Assembly (NCBI RefSeq): GCF_004168585.1
Contig: NZ_PGVH01000040.1
Span: 25,955-89,954 of the forward strand
Reading direction: 5' to 3'
Length of the DNA stretch: 64,000 bases
Source: Shewanella sp. OPT22
GTDB lineage: Bacteria > Pseudomonadota > Gammaproteobacteria > Enterobacterales > Shewanellaceae
A program made the translations under genes and the position numbers. Positions 37,857-47,980 of this stretch are shown here, one piece after another. The notes under the pieces were generated by a model, which worked only from the letters and a program-made list of their open reading frames with translations, did no database searches and was not told where the DNA came from. Position 1 is the first letter of the stretch; every line of letters starts with the position of its first letter.

Positions 37857-38237
37857 TTATTTAACCATCTTCATAATGACTTCAACGGTGTTTTTTCCGT
37901 TGTTAATCACTGGATACCTATCATAAGTCTGGAATAGCACTTTATTGCCATTTTTAATTAACGCAACGACCCCGTAGTTAACATCATCTTTGACACTTTC
38001 AGCCGGAAGAATAAACTTAAATGGAACAGGGGTTACTGCTACATTAAAGTTCTTTTGCGCAATGATCGCACCTGGCGTATCAAGATCTATAACGGCTATG
38101 GTAATCGTACTGCCCATTGGCAGTGCTATTTTTTCCCGATAACCTGCTGCACCACTTATTTCCACAGGTTTTGGCGGTTCAACAGTCACACACGCCGTAA
38201 GAAACAAAGCACAACACATTAAAAAAAACTTTTTCAT
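37857..38237 (-). CDS. ybaY: YbaY-like lipoprotein
   Basis: A 126-residue lipoprotein. The start is at MKKFFLMCCALFLTAC, giving a lipobox LTAC with acylated Cys at about 16; the upstream frame adds 18 unrelated residues. The mature part has the YbaY/YscW-like beta-sandwich pattern (ITIAVIDLDTPGAIIAQKNFNV, FKFILPAE, NYGVVALIKNGNKVLFQT). It lies 4 bp after tesB, the same pairing as tesB and ybaY in E. coli. Function unknown; the family may be a lipoprotein-chaperone relative. Confidence 0.82.
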   Translation of the reverse strand: MKKFFLMCCALFLTACVTVEPPKPVEISGAAGYREKIALPMGSTITIAVIDLDTPGAIIAQKNFNVAVTPVPFKFILPAESVKDDVNYGVVALIKNGNKVLFQTYDRYPVINNGKNTVEVIMKMVK

Positions 38238-38241
38238 AATC

Positions 38242-39108
38242 TTATTTTTTAGTCGACATTCTAAACAACCCTTCTTGGGTTGCTGAAGCAACTAACTCTC
38301 CTTTGGTATTATAAAATTCACCTCTAACGAAACCACGTCCATTACCTGCGCTAGGGCTTTCGATACTGAATAGTAGCCATTCATTTAAATCAAATGGTCG
38401 ATGAAACCACATTGAATGATCTATGGTTGCAAACTTTGTCCCTGGCGTTAGAAAAGAAACACCATGAGGCTGAGCTGCTGTAAGTAAAAAATTAAAATCT
38501 GATGCATAAGCTAATAGATAACGATGAGCTTTAGGGTCATCTGGCATTTCACCATTCGCTCTTAACCAAATATACCGTTTCGCATCTGTAGGCTCAGGTT
38601 TTAAAGGGTTTTGAGGGTCAACATAACGCATTTCAATGGGAGATTCTGCCGTCCATTTTTTATACGTTGACTCAGGTAGTACATCTACAAGCGTTTTCGC
38701 TAACTCAGTTTGATTGAGTAACCCTTCAGGCCCTTTGACCTTTGGCATTTCATTCTGATGATTAAAGCCGTCTTCCATCCCCTGAAATGAGCATGTCATA
38801 TAGAAAATCGGTTTACCATTTTGAATTGCTTTTACCCTGCGAGCACTGAAACTACCACCGTCTCGCATGTTTTCGACATCGTAAATAATAGGAAGTTTCT
38901 GATCCCCAGCTCTTAAAAAGTAACTGTGAAAGGAATGAACCGATCTCCCCTCGGGAACTGTTTGCTTGGCGGAGTTCAACGCTTGCCCTAAAACTTGGCC
39001 ACCAAATAGATGCCCAAAACCTAGATCCTGACTTTGCGCTCTAAAAAAACCTTCTTCCAGCTTTTCTAAAGATAAGATCGATAATAAATTTGTTAATGCT
39101 TTTGACAT
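38242..39108 (-). CDS. tesB: Acyl-CoA thioesterase II
   Basis: A 288-residue double hot-dog thioesterase matching TesB (286 residues in E. coli). N-terminal [24 protein letters not shown] and [11 protein letters not shown], and C-terminal [37 protein letters not shown] with the Asp, Gln and Thr/Ser active-site region, are all present. It hydrolyses medium- and long-chain acyl-CoA in the cytoplasm. It is followed by the YbaY-like lipoprotein gene and diverges from menA. Confidence 0.95.
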   Translation of the reverse strand: MSKALTNLLSILSLEKLEEGFFRAQSQDLGFGHLFGGQVLGQALNSAKQTVPEGRSVHSFHSYFLRAGDQKLPIIYDVENMRDGGSFSARRVKAIQNGKPIFYMTCSFQGMEDGFNHQNEMPKVKGPEGLLNQTELAKTLVDVLPESTYKKWTAESPIEMRYVDPQNPLKPEPTDAKRYIWLRANGEMPDDPKAHRYLLAYASDFNFLLTAAQPHGVSFLTPGTKFATIDHSMWFHRPFDLNEWLLFSIESPSAGNGRGFVRGEFYNTKGELVASATQEGLFRMSTKK

Positions 39109-39238
39109 AAACCAATAAAGTTAAAGGTAAGTACTAATATCTTGAACCAAATAACCATTAATCGCAATGATCATTAACGTTACAATCTTAAAGAGAAACA
39201 GTACAATAACGCACATTTAAAATTAACCAATTGTTTCA

Positions 39239-40108
39239 ATGAACCCTTGGATCATCGCCATTCGCCCTAAAACCCTTATCGCCTCATTCAGTCCCGTTTT
39301 AGTTGGAAATGCTTTAGCTTTCCATTCAAGTGAATATAGCTGGCTCATCGCCATTAGTAGTTTCATTTGTGCACTTTGTTTACAAGTTACAGTAAATTTT
39401 GCAAATGATTATTTCGACCATAAACATCAGGTTGATACCAACGAACGTTTAGGTCCTTTGCGAGCATGCCAGTCAGGCCTTATCTCACCTACAAAAATGA
39501 AATTAGGCATAGTCGCCTCGATATCATTAGCGATTATTTCAGGCCTAATATTGGTCACACATAGCGATATTTGGATTTTTATTTTAGGGCTACTATCGAT
39601 CATTTGTGCCCTGCTCTACAGTGGAGGAAAATATCCACTGGCTAACTTTGCCTTAGGAGAAGTAACTGTTTTCGCGTTTTTTGGGCCTATCGCAGTAGTA
39701 GGTAGTTATTATTTACAGACTCAAGACACCTCAATGCAATCTTGGGTTATGGGGGCCATATTTGGGTTATTAAACGCCGCAATTATGTTCACCAATAATA
39801 CTCGAGATATTCGAACTGATATTAAAGCAGGTAAACATACTCTTGCTGTTAAACTCACTAAAGAAATGTGTTCTCCAATGTACCGAGCCATGATACTCGG
39901 TGCTTATGCTTTACTATTTTTTAGTTATTTCTTAGGATTATGGAAAGGGTTACCCGTTCTGTTTACCGGCATCTGGGTCTTTTATGCCCAAATCATCAGT
40001 AAGCGCTTCGAAAATGCATCTGGTAAAGAATTTAACAGTATTCTAGAATCCACCAGCAAACTCACTCTGCTAACAAGCGTATGTTTTAGTTTAAGTTACT
40101 TGTACTAA
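39239..40108 (+). CDS. menA: 1,4-dihydroxy-2-naphthoate polyprenyltransferase
   Basis: A 289-residue UbiA-superfamily membrane protein, the prenyl step in menaquinone synthesis. The first aspartate motif, NFANDYFDHKHQVDT, and the second, NNTRDIRTDIKAGKHTLAV, fit MenA. The protein starts MNPWIIAIRPKTLIASFSPV, as MenA proteins usually do, and has about eight hydrophobic segments. No Shine-Dalgarno sequence precedes the ATG, but it matches the family N-terminus. Menaquinone suits an anaerobically respiring gammaproteobacterium. Confidence 0.92.
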   Translation: MNPWIIAIRPKTLIASFSPVLVGNALAFHSSEYSWLIAISSFICALCLQVTVNFANDYFDHKHQVDTNERLGPLRACQSGLISPTKMKLGIVASISLAIISGLILVTHSDIWIFILGLLSIICALLYSGGKYPLANFALGEVTVFAFFGPIAVVGSYYLQTQDTSMQSWVMGAIFGLLNAAIMFTNNTRDIRTDIKAGKHTLAVKLTKEMCSPMYRAMILGAYALLFFSYFLGLWKGLPVLFTGIWVFYAQIISKRFENASGKEFNSILESTSKLTLLTSVCFSLSYLY

Positions 40109-40124
40109 CTTTTTTATAGACTGA

Positions 40125-40253
40125 TCAAAAGAAATTGTTTTGAAATCGTGTTAAACCTTGTTGACTCACTTCCAGGAGTTCTATTTCAGGGTTTTCTTTA
40201 GCTGAAGGAACAGCCTCTTTTGGCATTAACTGAGCAAAACCTGATTTACGCAT
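40125..40253 (-). CDS. Possible 42-residue small protein
   Basis: A short minus-strand frame between menA and the GNAT gene, beginning MRKSGFAQLMPKEAVP and ending GLTRFQNNFF. Its balanced composition looks more coding-like than the flanking DNA. It has no good ribosome-binding site and no known family. It may be a remnant of a longer gene. Confidence 0.25.
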   Translation of the reverse strand: MRKSGFAQLMPKEAVPSAKENPEIELLEVSQQGLTRFQNNFF

Positions 40254-40306
40254 TCAAGTTAATAACAACCTTCAAATCGGATACCAATTTTAGTTAGGGA
40301 TTAAAT

Positions 40307-40738
40307 ATGGAAATGGATATGGATATGGAAATTAAACATGAGGAAGATAAATCTCTTTTTTCCGATCTTGTTGATGGTGTACGTAAATACAATTTTCAAA
40401 AACTGGGTACAGAAAAATCGAGCCCGCTTTCCGTCACTTTAAAAAATAACGAAGGGAAAATCGTTGCGGGTGTTTCGGGAAGAACCATATATAAACAGTT
40501 TCTTGTTGAAGTGCTTTGGGCTGACGAGTCTCATCGTGGCAAAGGCTATGGTCGTGAAGTAATGGAGCAAGCAGAAGTTGAGGCAAAAAAAAGAGGATGC
40601 ATTACTGCTCAAGTTGATACGCTATCCATTCAAGCCCCAGCATTTTATCAAAAGTTAGGCTTTGAGATTGTCGGTAAAATCCCTGGTGTAACAGAGGATC
40701 ATGATCGGTATTTTCTAATGAAAGCGTATACTGAGTAA
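40307..40738 (+). CDS. GNAT-family N-acetyltransferase
   Basis: A 143-residue GNAT acetyltransferase. The acetyl-CoA loop RGKGYGRE lies at about 77-84, followed by the helix VMEQAEVEAKKRGC. The C-terminal core FYQKLGFEIVGKIPG is typical. The N-terminus begins with the repeat MEMDMDME, arising from a short tandem repeat at the start codon region, so the true start may be at any of three in-frame ATG codons. AGGGA precedes the first. Substrate unknown. Confidence 0.85.
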   Translation: MEMDMDMEIKHEEDKSLFSDLVDGVRKYNFQKLGTEKSSPLSVTLKNNEGKIVAGVSGRTIYKQFLVEVLWADESHRGKGYGREVMEQAEVEAKKRGCITAQVDTLSIQAPAFYQKLGFEIVGKIPGVTEDHDRYFLMKAYTE

Positions 40739-40771
40739 ATTCACCAATAAACGAAGCTTCTTATTGAGGGA

Positions 40772-42352
40772 TCAATAAGCCTCATTCTTTGTTTTTCTCT
40801 TAAGTTTTGCTTCTTTTGCCTGTGCTATTTTTTTACTAAAGGTAAACTGACTTAAAATTGTTAAAGTACTCATCAAGACATTTCTAACCAAAGAAGGGGC
40901 GACTGATTGTTCAAGAATCATTCTTTTCGATATCTTCGATTGAGCTCCAACCCCATTAAGACGATAAAAATTACTTAAATGACTGCCAAACCACATTTTA
41001 TATGCCATCAACGGATTTAAATACCACTTTATATTTGGCAGGCACCCTATGCATTGAGCCAAAGAGCGCATAAATTGATGATAATTCACTAACCCGGAAA
41101 GTTTTGCATTTTTATAAAACAATCGTTCTTCATACTCTTTATCGAGGGAGATTAATTCTCGTAATTGTTTAACCTTAGGTAATTGCAAGTTGCCAATTAA
41201 TAATTGAGCTAAATATCTAGCTTGCATCTCAGAGCACGCAGGAACGCCTCCTTGAGAAGGTCTTACCCACCCAATGAAGGCTAAAGAAGAACCCACTTCA
41301 GGACAAATCATATGCTTATATAAATCTCTCACGTTTTGCACGTCTAATATTGAATTTAGGAAAGAGAAGTCTTCACTGTATCCAGTATTAAGCACAATAA
41401 CATCTGCCTGAATGTAATCACCATTTTCGAGGAGAACCCCCTCTTCATCTAATTGCTCAATTGGGGAAATAATATGCCTTAACTTTCCTTCTACAATACT
41501 ATCGATAAAATTATCATTTTTCGTCAAAAACCGATTAAACATCGATGAGCAATTTAGTGTGTATTGATATAGGTAACGTTCTTTCTCGGTGATATTTTTA
41601 TTGAACCTCAAATTCCACATTGCTTTGAGCTTCATAAATAAACTTGAAAAATCAGCGCCAAGTTGGTCAAAGGATTGTGAAGCATATGCATCATTTGTTT
41701 GTTGACGAATCCAACGTGGAATAATCGATGGTGTATCACGAGTAAGCAGTACCGTCTCTTTAGCAAACTGAGAGATTTCATGGGCAATATCAACGCCTGA
41801 CTCTCCGCCACCGATACAGACTACTGAAGCACCTTTGTAATCCTCAGCAGTATTATATTCACTGGTGTGTACAATTTTCCCTTTAAATTTCGCTTCATTT
41901 GGCAACTTAACTTTATTTGGAACTCTGTTTGTACCAGTGCATACCACTACATAATCAAAATAGCGTTCCAAAATTCGCCCTTCTTCATCCTCGAAGATAA
42001 CCTTATAACCCTGATCCAATTTATCAACACAGTTCACTGTGATACCAAATTGAATATGGTCATCTAACGAAAACGCTTGCATGTAGCTCTCTAAATACCT
42101 TTCGTATTCATAAGGTGTCCAATACCGCCTCCCTTCAGAAAGGGAGATAGGATGGGCAGAAAAAGCAATGAAGTAATTAGAAACGGTTAACATTAACGAT
42201 TCGTAAGTGGTGCCCGAATCATTTCGTTTTGATAAGCCACCTCCGAAATAGTGGCCTTTTTCAAAACAAGTCACATCAATGCCAACTTCTTTTAACTCTT
42301 TAATCGAACATAAACCCGAGAGACCTGCCCCAATAACACACGCTTTTTTCAT
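40772..42352 (-). CDS. Flavin-containing monooxygenase-like protein
   Basis: A 526-residue FAD/NADPH enzyme. The FAD motif VIGAGLSG starts at residue 7. The FMO fingerprint FKGKIVHTSEY (FxGxxxHxxxY) lies near 152-163, followed by the NADPH motif VVCIGGGESGVD. The C-terminal 80 residues are more basic and lack family similarity (SKKIAQAKEAKLKRKTK). The substrate could be an amine, sulfide or ketone. AAGGAC precedes the ATG. Confidence 0.85.
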   Translation of the reverse strand: MKKACVIGAGLSGLCSIKELKEVGIDVTCFEKGHYFGGGLSKRNDSGTTYESLMLTVSNYFIAFSAHPISLSEGRRYWTPYEYERYLESYMQAFSLDDHIQFGITVNCVDKLDQGYKVIFEDEEGRILERYFDYVVVCTGTNRVPNKVKLPNEAKFKGKIVHTSEYNTAEDYKGASVVCIGGGESGVDIAHEISQFAKETVLLTRDTPSIIPRWIRQQTNDAYASQSFDQLGADFSSLFMKLKAMWNLRFNKNITEKERYLYQYTLNCSSMFNRFLTKNDNFIDSIVEGKLRHIISPIEQLDEEGVLLENGDYIQADVIVLNTGYSEDFSFLNSILDVQNVRDLYKHMICPEVGSSLAFIGWVRPSQGGVPACSEMQARYLAQLLIGNLQLPKVKQLRELISLDKEYEERLFYKNAKLSGLVNYHQFMRSLAQCIGCLPNIKWYLNPLMAYKMWFGSHLSNFYRLNGVGAQSKISKRMILEQSVAPSLVRNVLMSTLTILSQFTFSKKIAQAKEAKLKRKTKNEAY

Positions 42353-42462
42353 TATGAAGTCCTTCGAAAATACAGCCTTGCGTACAGAGAAGTATATGAA
42401 AGAATTTTCCGGCCTGCTTTTTATACCGTTTATGATATTGGGGAAGATGTGTTGATGTAGAG

Positions 42463-42494
42463 ATCAAGTCTTCAGTAAATGCCAAAGACTTGAT
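42463..42494. other. Hairpin between the monooxygenase and gnd genes
   Basis: Perfect 10-bp arms ATCAAGTCTT / AAGACTTGAT with a 12-base loop, just beyond the gnd stop on the minus strand. There is no T-tract, so it is a weak terminator candidate. Confidence 0.4.
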
Positions 42495-42507
42495 TTCATG
42501 AGAGTAA

Positions 42508-44046
42508 TTAAAGCTTTATTTCACTTCGAGTTGTTGAGTTCCATTCGGTGTGAAACTTTTCACCCTTTTTAGCGTCAACTCGCTCGTATGTATGAGCCCC
42601 GAAGTAATCCCTTTGCGCTTGAAGCAAATTCGCAGGTAGTGTTTCAGTAGAAAATGCATCGAAGTAATTTAATGCTGAGCTGATACAAGGAGTAGGAATC
42701 GCATTTAGCACTGCAAAGCTCACCGTTTTACGCCATGAGTGTTGAGCATTAGATAACTCATCTAAGAACGTTTCAGACAATAATAAATGTTCAATATCCG
42801 CTTGCTGCTCAAAAGTTTGAGTAATTTGCTGCAAGAAAGAAGCACGAATAATACAGCCTGCACGCCAAATTTTAGCAATGTTAGCAAAATCCAGATGCCA
42901 GTTTTGTTCTTTCGCCATCGCAGCCATCAACTGAAAGCCTTGAGCGTAGCTACATACTTTCGCACAATACAGTGCATTTTGAATATCAGAAATGATTTGT
43001 AATTTTTCAGATTCAGAGATTCTAGATTGTGCCACTCGCTCTGTAGATTGGTTTAATCTAATTCGTATGGCCTTCTGGTTACTGATTGCACGAGCAAATA
43101 CTGCTTCGGCGATCGTTGGGGCTGGTGCACCTATTTGCAAACTACTTACTGCCGTCCATAACCCAGTGCCTTTTTGACCAGCTTTATCTAAAATCATTTC
43201 AACTAATGGCTTTTCAGTCTTTACGTCTGTTTGCTTTAGAATATCAGCAGTAATTTCCATCAAGTAACTGTTTAGCTTTCCTTGATTCCATTCACTGAAT
43301 ATTTCACCAATTTCTGATGCCGAGAAGCCAACGCCAGTCGATAAAATATGATACGCTTCGCAAATTAGTTGCATGTCAGCATACTCTATGCCGTTATGCA
43401 CCATTTTTACATAATGGCCCGCTCCAGCCTCACCAATATAAGCCGCGCATGACTCACCTTCTTTTATGGTCTGGCCTGGTTGAGTTCTTTCTATTGGTAA
43501 ACCTGTCTTTGCATCAACTTTAGCGGCTATCGCCTGCCAAATCGGTGCTATGTGTTTCCACGCTTCTGCTGAGCCACTTGGCATTAAGCAAGGGCCAAAT
43601 CGAGCACCGACTTCTCCACCAGAAACAGCAGAGCTGAAAAACATAAAGTTATTTTTATACTGTTTCTCTCTTTCTACCGTATCAGTCCACAAGCTATTAC
43701 CCGTATCAACAACGATATCTGTAATTTCTAACCCTGCTTTAATTAACGCCTGACAAACCATTTCTACGGGTCTACCTGCAGGGATTGACAGCAACACTTT
43801 TCGTGGCAGCGTTAATGACTCAACTAGAGATTTAATATTCGAATAAACACTGATTCGGTTTGTTGGTTCAATGTTATATGTTTCTTCTTCTACCCGAGCT
43901 TGATTGATAAGTTGTTCTATTTTTTGTCCATCAAGATCAAAAGCAGCAACAGTAAAGCCATTGTCTGCGATATTTAAGGCAAGATTTTTTCCCATAACAC
44001 CAAGGCCAATAACCCCGATATCATGTTTAGGAGAGTGGTTGTTCAT
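42508..44046 (-). CDS. gnd: 6-phosphogluconate dehydrogenase, decarboxylating
   Basis: A 512-residue oxidative pentose-phosphate enzyme that makes ribulose 5-phosphate, CO2 and NADPH. The Rossmann motif IGLGVMGKNLALNIADNG, the VSGGEVGARFGPCLMPSG segment and the catalytic GAGHYVKMVHNGIEYADMQL are all present. It is longer than the E. coli enzyme (468) but close to the approximately 508-residue marine form. The start at MNNHSPKHDIG is chosen because the frame further upstream starts from TTG with no family match. It stands alone, away from zwf. Confidence 0.93.
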   Translation of the reverse strand: MNNHSPKHDIGVIGLGVMGKNLALNIADNGFTVAAFDLDGQKIEQLINQARVEEETYNIEPTNRISVYSNIKSLVESLTLPRKVLLSIPAGRPVEMVCQALIKAGLEITDIVVDTGNSLWTDTVEREKQYKNNFMFFSSAVSGGEVGARFGPCLMPSGSAEAWKHIAPIWQAIAAKVDAKTGLPIERTQPGQTIKEGESCAAYIGEAGAGHYVKMVHNGIEYADMQLICEAYHILSTGVGFSASEIGEIFSEWNQGKLNSYLMEITADILKQTDVKTEKPLVEMILDKAGQKGTGLWTAVSSLQIGAPAPTIAEAVFARAISNQKAIRIRLNQSTERVAQSRISESEKLQIISDIQNALYCAKVCSYAQGFQLMAAMAKEQNWHLDFANIAKIWRAGCIIRASFLQQITQTFEQQADIEHLLLSETFLDELSNAQHSWRKTVSFAVLNAIPTPCISSALNYFDAFSTETLPANLLQAQRDYFGAHTYERVDAKKGEKFHTEWNSTTRSEIKL

Positions 44047-44233
44047 TCGTAGTGACCCGCATGAGCATTTAGAGCTCAAGATGTAATTTTTCAACAAAAA
44101 ATCAACATTAATTTTATATTGTTACAAAAATTAGTGCGATTAAAATCAAATTTGGCGGATTATACTCAGTAAAACATCGTATGACTATTGCATACGAATG
44201 GAAACAAATTTCACAAATAGAAATAAAAGTACA

Positions 44234-45934
44234 TCACGAACCAATCACACTCCGCTTCTTTGCTCTAATATGCATGGTTACAGCCGGTTTGTTTCCATTG
44301 GCTCCTTTGTTTTCAACATGCTCTCTAATATCAGAGTATCTATCTTTTAATGATTCTTGTTGAAGCGTATCATCATTCTTTGGGCTTAGTATTGAAGCAC
44401 GAGTAAACGGTGCTCTTCTTAATTTTACTGGATTCGATGAATCTTGTGTCCCTTTCAATAGTTTAGTGACATTATCAAACCTCCTTAAAGGTTCTTGTTT
44501 TGAGAAAAACCTCTGTTTTCTCGAACCTTCAGCCTCAAGAGCTCGAACTCTTTCAGTTTTGAACTCTTTTGCTGCAATCCATTTAAATTGATATGGTCTT
44601 TCAGACTCTATCGAAAAATCAAAAGTATCGAGCCTTCCTCTGTTTTCAATAAAATAAACAAGCTTATCTGGGTCACTTAGTGCTTCAAATACTTCAAATT
44701 TTTCATAAGCCGTATTCGGACATCCCAAGTATAACTGAACCCCCTTTTCCACTAAGTTAGGTGGTAAGTATTTATTTTCATTTTGCTCAGCAAAACTTAA
44801 TGTTAAGACACGTTTTCCTTTAGCGTATATATGAGGCAAGTTATTTGTGATACCTCCATCAGTAAACGACAATAGTTTTCCTGGTACTCCACGCGCATTG
44901 CTAAACTCTGTCCTAGGAATAATTACTGGTTTCATTCTTAGCGCTAGAGGGAATGTACAGCTTGCCAGCATTGCTTTTGTAATTGGGACATTAGGACTAT
45001 TTTCAGCAGAAAATTCGATTTCGTGATGTCCATTTGCAGTGGCGACAATCGTTAGATCTTTTAATCCTAGCGAACGGAGCTCAGACGAAGGGTCCAAGTT
45101 ACTCACTTCAATAAGTATTTGTAATTGTTTAAAGGTCAAATGATTGAGATCTTCTCTAGCATGTGACTTTAAGCTTAAAACCTTACCCGTTTTAGCATTT
45201 TTCAGTGGATAACCAGCCTGATGTAGTATGCTTTTAACTTCACATAAATGAGGGGCTAACCCTAAGCAAACTAACTTGAGAGCATTCGTCTCAACATCAG
45301 CAGTGTTTAATTTGATTTTTGAAGTCAAAGCCCAATCAGTGATCTGTTCGGCGTTCGCACCGGTAGCTAATGCGGCTGAGAATAGTGATCCAACTGAAGT
45401 TCCAGACACCGATTTTACAGCTTTTAACTCAGCTGCACCTAATGCTTGTAAAATACCTATGTACAAAACCCCCTTTGCCCCACCGCCTGAGAAACAAATA
45501 CCATCAAAAGTATCTTGACCCGTTTTATACTCTGTTTCTGTCAGGTGCACATCATATTCCCTGAGAATGATTGGGCTATTTATCCCCACTAAAAATGATT
45601 CTTCATTCACAAAATAATTTTCGCCACATACAAAACACTTTTGTTCACCAACAACATCTTGTAATAATCCGTTAGTGTTTGTGTTTACTCCTTCAACTCG
45701 TCTCACAGACGTTGCGGTATATAAATCGTCAAATTGTACTTTGTACAACTTGTCTTTAACGAGAACAAATTGAGCACCTTCTCTCGGTATTTCTGAACAT
45801 GAAAGTATAGGAACTGTCTGCAAAGCATTTTGAACCGAAATAAGAGGGGGGCTTGGACAGATTGAGACATCAGAAGGCAACGAAGAGTATTCAGAATACT
45901 GATTATATATAGGGTGTTCGGGATGAATGGCCAT
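44234..45934 (-). CDS. Patatin-like phospholipase, first of a tandem pair
   Basis: A 566-residue patatin-domain protein. Oxyanion loop SGGGAKG at 149-155, nucleophile GTSVG with Ser180, and catalytic Asp359 in TDGGITNN give a complete Ser-Asp dyad. The N-terminal 140 residues include FVLVKDKLYKVQFDDL, also found in the next gene, and a CxxC pair (KCFVCG). The C-terminal 150 residues are basic and polar. No signal peptide or membrane helix. It resembles secreted phospholipase effectors of intracellular or host-associated bacteria, but secretion is inference. Confidence 0.87.
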   Translation of the reverse strand: MAIHPEHPIYNQYSEYSSLPSDVSICPSPPLISVQNALQTVPILSCSEIPREGAQFVLVKDKLYKVQFDDLYTATSVRRVEGVNTNTNGLLQDVVGEQKCFVCGENYFVNEESFLVGINSPIILREYDVHLTETEYKTGQDTFDGICFSGGGAKGVLYIGILQALGAAELKAVKSVSGTSVGSLFSAALATGANAEQITDWALTSKIKLNTADVETNALKLVCLGLAPHLCEVKSILHQAGYPLKNAKTGKVLSLKSHAREDLNHLTFKQLQILIEVSNLDPSSELRSLGLKDLTIVATANGHHEIEFSAENSPNVPITKAMLASCTFPLALRMKPVIIPRTEFSNARGVPGKLLSFTDGGITNNLPHIYAKGKRVLTLSFAEQNENKYLPPNLVEKGVQLYLGCPNTAYEKFEVFEALSDPDKLVYFIENRGRLDTFDFSIESERPYQFKWIAAKEFKTERVRALEAEGSRKQRFFSKQEPLRRFDNVTKLLKGTQDSSNPVKLRRAPFTRASILSPKNDDTLQQESLKDRYSDIREHVENKGANGNKPAVTMHIRAKKRSVIGS

Positions 45935-46019
45935 GATGTAAAGATTAATGTATTAGATTGAAATTTTAGTAAAATTAAATACTAAAGGTAACATAGATGA
46001 ACAAAGCTTAACCCTGTGT

Positions 46020-47864
46020 TCATTTCTTGAATCTAAACTTTGAAAAAGCTGAATGAGGCTTTTTTATCTCACAAGTGGCTGAACTTGGTCTTTTCATTTT
46101 TCGAACTGAAGCAGTTTCATATTTTTCAGCAATTCCATCATAAGTACGACTTTTTGTTAAAGGTCTTCGGCCTTCATCTCCTGCTATCAATATCCAATTA
46201 TCGCCTACAGAGCTTCTGGAAGTAGAGCTTGAACTAACTTCTTCACTCAAAAAATCTTTCCCACTAAGATCACTTAGCGATCCTTTTGCTGAGTCAAACT
46301 CTAGATCAACGGTTCCAGGCGAACTTTGCAAATTGCATTCGGAATCTGAAGCATTATCATCAGAAATAGTTGGATCACCTAACTCTTGCAAACATAAAGA
46401 AGAAAAACGCAAAGTGTTATTAGAGTGACTTTTAAATTGTAAACCATCAAGTAGGTTTTTTGTCTCTGAAACTGCTGATGCCCTATCAACTGGAAAACTG
46501 TGAATAACCGAAAGTTTATCGTGTTGTTCGTTACATTCATTTGTAACATATCTGGTCACTCTCCTTCCCTGCTCGAAACGCTCAAACTGCCTTCTTGCGT
46601 CCAATTCAATCAAATGAAAGTTATCCACCGCTTTCTCAACTTGAGTCGCTCCAACATGACTATCTAAAAAGAATAAAGCGACAGATGGATCTGCTTCGGC
46701 CATGCTAATATCAAAGTTTTCGAATTCATAGACGGGTGTTTTCAGCAAACTCTGAATAATTTTTTCACTTAAAAATAATTTGTCCCTTTCCGTACGCTCT
46801 TGTGCTGTCTTAAACGCAATTACAAGCTTCTGTTTTTCTTCTAGATATAAGTATGGAGTGTTATTAGTAATACCGCCGTCACCAAGAGTAATATTAGATG
46901 GTTTTCCTGCTGCACTTACTTCAGTATCAGAGTCTTTTATAAATTGAGCACCAATCTTTTTAGATCCGATTTTAACTGGATAACCGCAACTCGCTCTAAT
47001 TGCATCCGCAATTGGTAAATCTGGAGAGTTGCTTAAAGATAGCTCAACCTCCTTACCTGTCCCTTTATTTGTGGCAACTACGATTAAGCGCTTTAGCCTC
47101 AAATCCGATGTTAAATAAAACTCACCATCCTCTAGGCCCGTTTTTAGTAAGTCCAATTGCTTAAAAGTCATTTGATGTAATGCTGTTACCGTACTTGGAT
47201 CTGAAATAACCTCACCTTTAGCATTGAGTAGCGGGTACCCTTTTTCACGTAAAAAATGATGAATGTTTTTTTGGTGCTCTTTAAATTTGTATTCTAGAGC
47301 CCCGTAAACAGTTTTATATATGCTTTTTTCACTAGGCTTCGGAGTTGAGTCGTAAACAAAGTCAGAAATTTCATCTGGTTCCATATCTAACACTACTGGC
47401 AAAGCCGCTAATGACCCAATTGAGCTCCCTGAAACCTCTTTAATATCTCTTCTTAATCGTTCTTTTCCTAATTGCTTAAAAATTCCAGAGAAGGCGAGTC
47501 CTCTCGCCCCTCCTCCTGAAAGGCATAAAGCATCGTACTTATCCGTGTCACATATCGCAGCATCAAGTAGGCGAGACTGAACGTCGATGTATGCCCCTCG
47601 AACATTCTTGCAATTCATAAATTGGATGACTTCTTTGACTGAAAGGGGCTTATGATTATCAGTATTTATTTGAAGTTGTGGTGTTCGCTGATACATGGAA
47701 CTGTATTCAGTTTCTCCCCCAATTGCGTTCCCAACTCTGTCAAATACTACTGAATAAATTTTGTTTTCAACTTGGACGGCTTGAGTGCCTTGCCTAACAA
47801 AACCTTCGAACATCGAAGCTCGAGTACTATTATGATAAATCGTAACTGGAGGTTTAATAGCCAT
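46020..47864 (-). CDS. Patatin-like phospholipase, second of a tandem pair
   Basis: A 614-residue paralogue of the downstream gene. SGGGARG at 116-122, GSSIG with Ser148 and GDGGITNN with Asp329 complete the Ser-Asp dyad. The N-terminal VQVENKIYSVVFDRVGNA and the segment LHQMTFKQLDLL both match the first patatin protein, so the pair arose by duplication. The C-terminal 170 residues are Ser/Asp-rich low complexity (SDNASDSECN, SSSSTSRSS) and end in a basic tail. No signal peptide. Divergent from liuR. Confidence 0.87.
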   Translation of the reverse strand: MAIKPPVTIYHNSTRASMFEGFVRQGTQAVQVENKIYSVVFDRVGNAIGGETEYSSMYQRTPQLQINTDNHKPLSVKEVIQFMNCKNVRGAYIDVQSRLLDAAICDTDKYDALCLSGGGARGLAFSGIFKQLGKERLRRDIKEVSGSSIGSLAALPVVLDMEPDEISDFVYDSTPKPSEKSIYKTVYGALEYKFKEHQKNIHHFLREKGYPLLNAKGEVISDPSTVTALHQMTFKQLDLLKTGLEDGEFYLTSDLRLKRLIVVATNKGTGKEVELSLSNSPDLPIADAIRASCGYPVKIGSKKIGAQFIKDSDTEVSAAGKPSNITLGDGGITNNTPYLYLEEKQKLVIAFKTAQERTERDKLFLSEKIIQSLLKTPVYEFENFDISMAEADPSVALFFLDSHVGATQVEKAVDNFHLIELDARRQFERFEQGRRVTRYVTNECNEQHDKLSVIHSFPVDRASAVSETKNLLDGLQFKSHSNNTLRFSSLCLQELGDPTISDDNASDSECNLQSSPGTVDLEFDSAKGSLSDLSGKDFLSEEVSSSSTSRSSVGDNWILIAGDEGRRPLTKSRTYDGIAEKYETASVRKMKRPSSATCEIKKPHSAFSKFRFKK

Positions 47865-47980
47865 AGGTATAATTTTAATAATTAATAGCTATTTGTTAAC
47901 ATAATTAAACTAAATCAAGCACTTAAATTAACTAAGTTTAATTTTAAAATATGAAGTTATCTCGACAACCCTCTCAAAAC

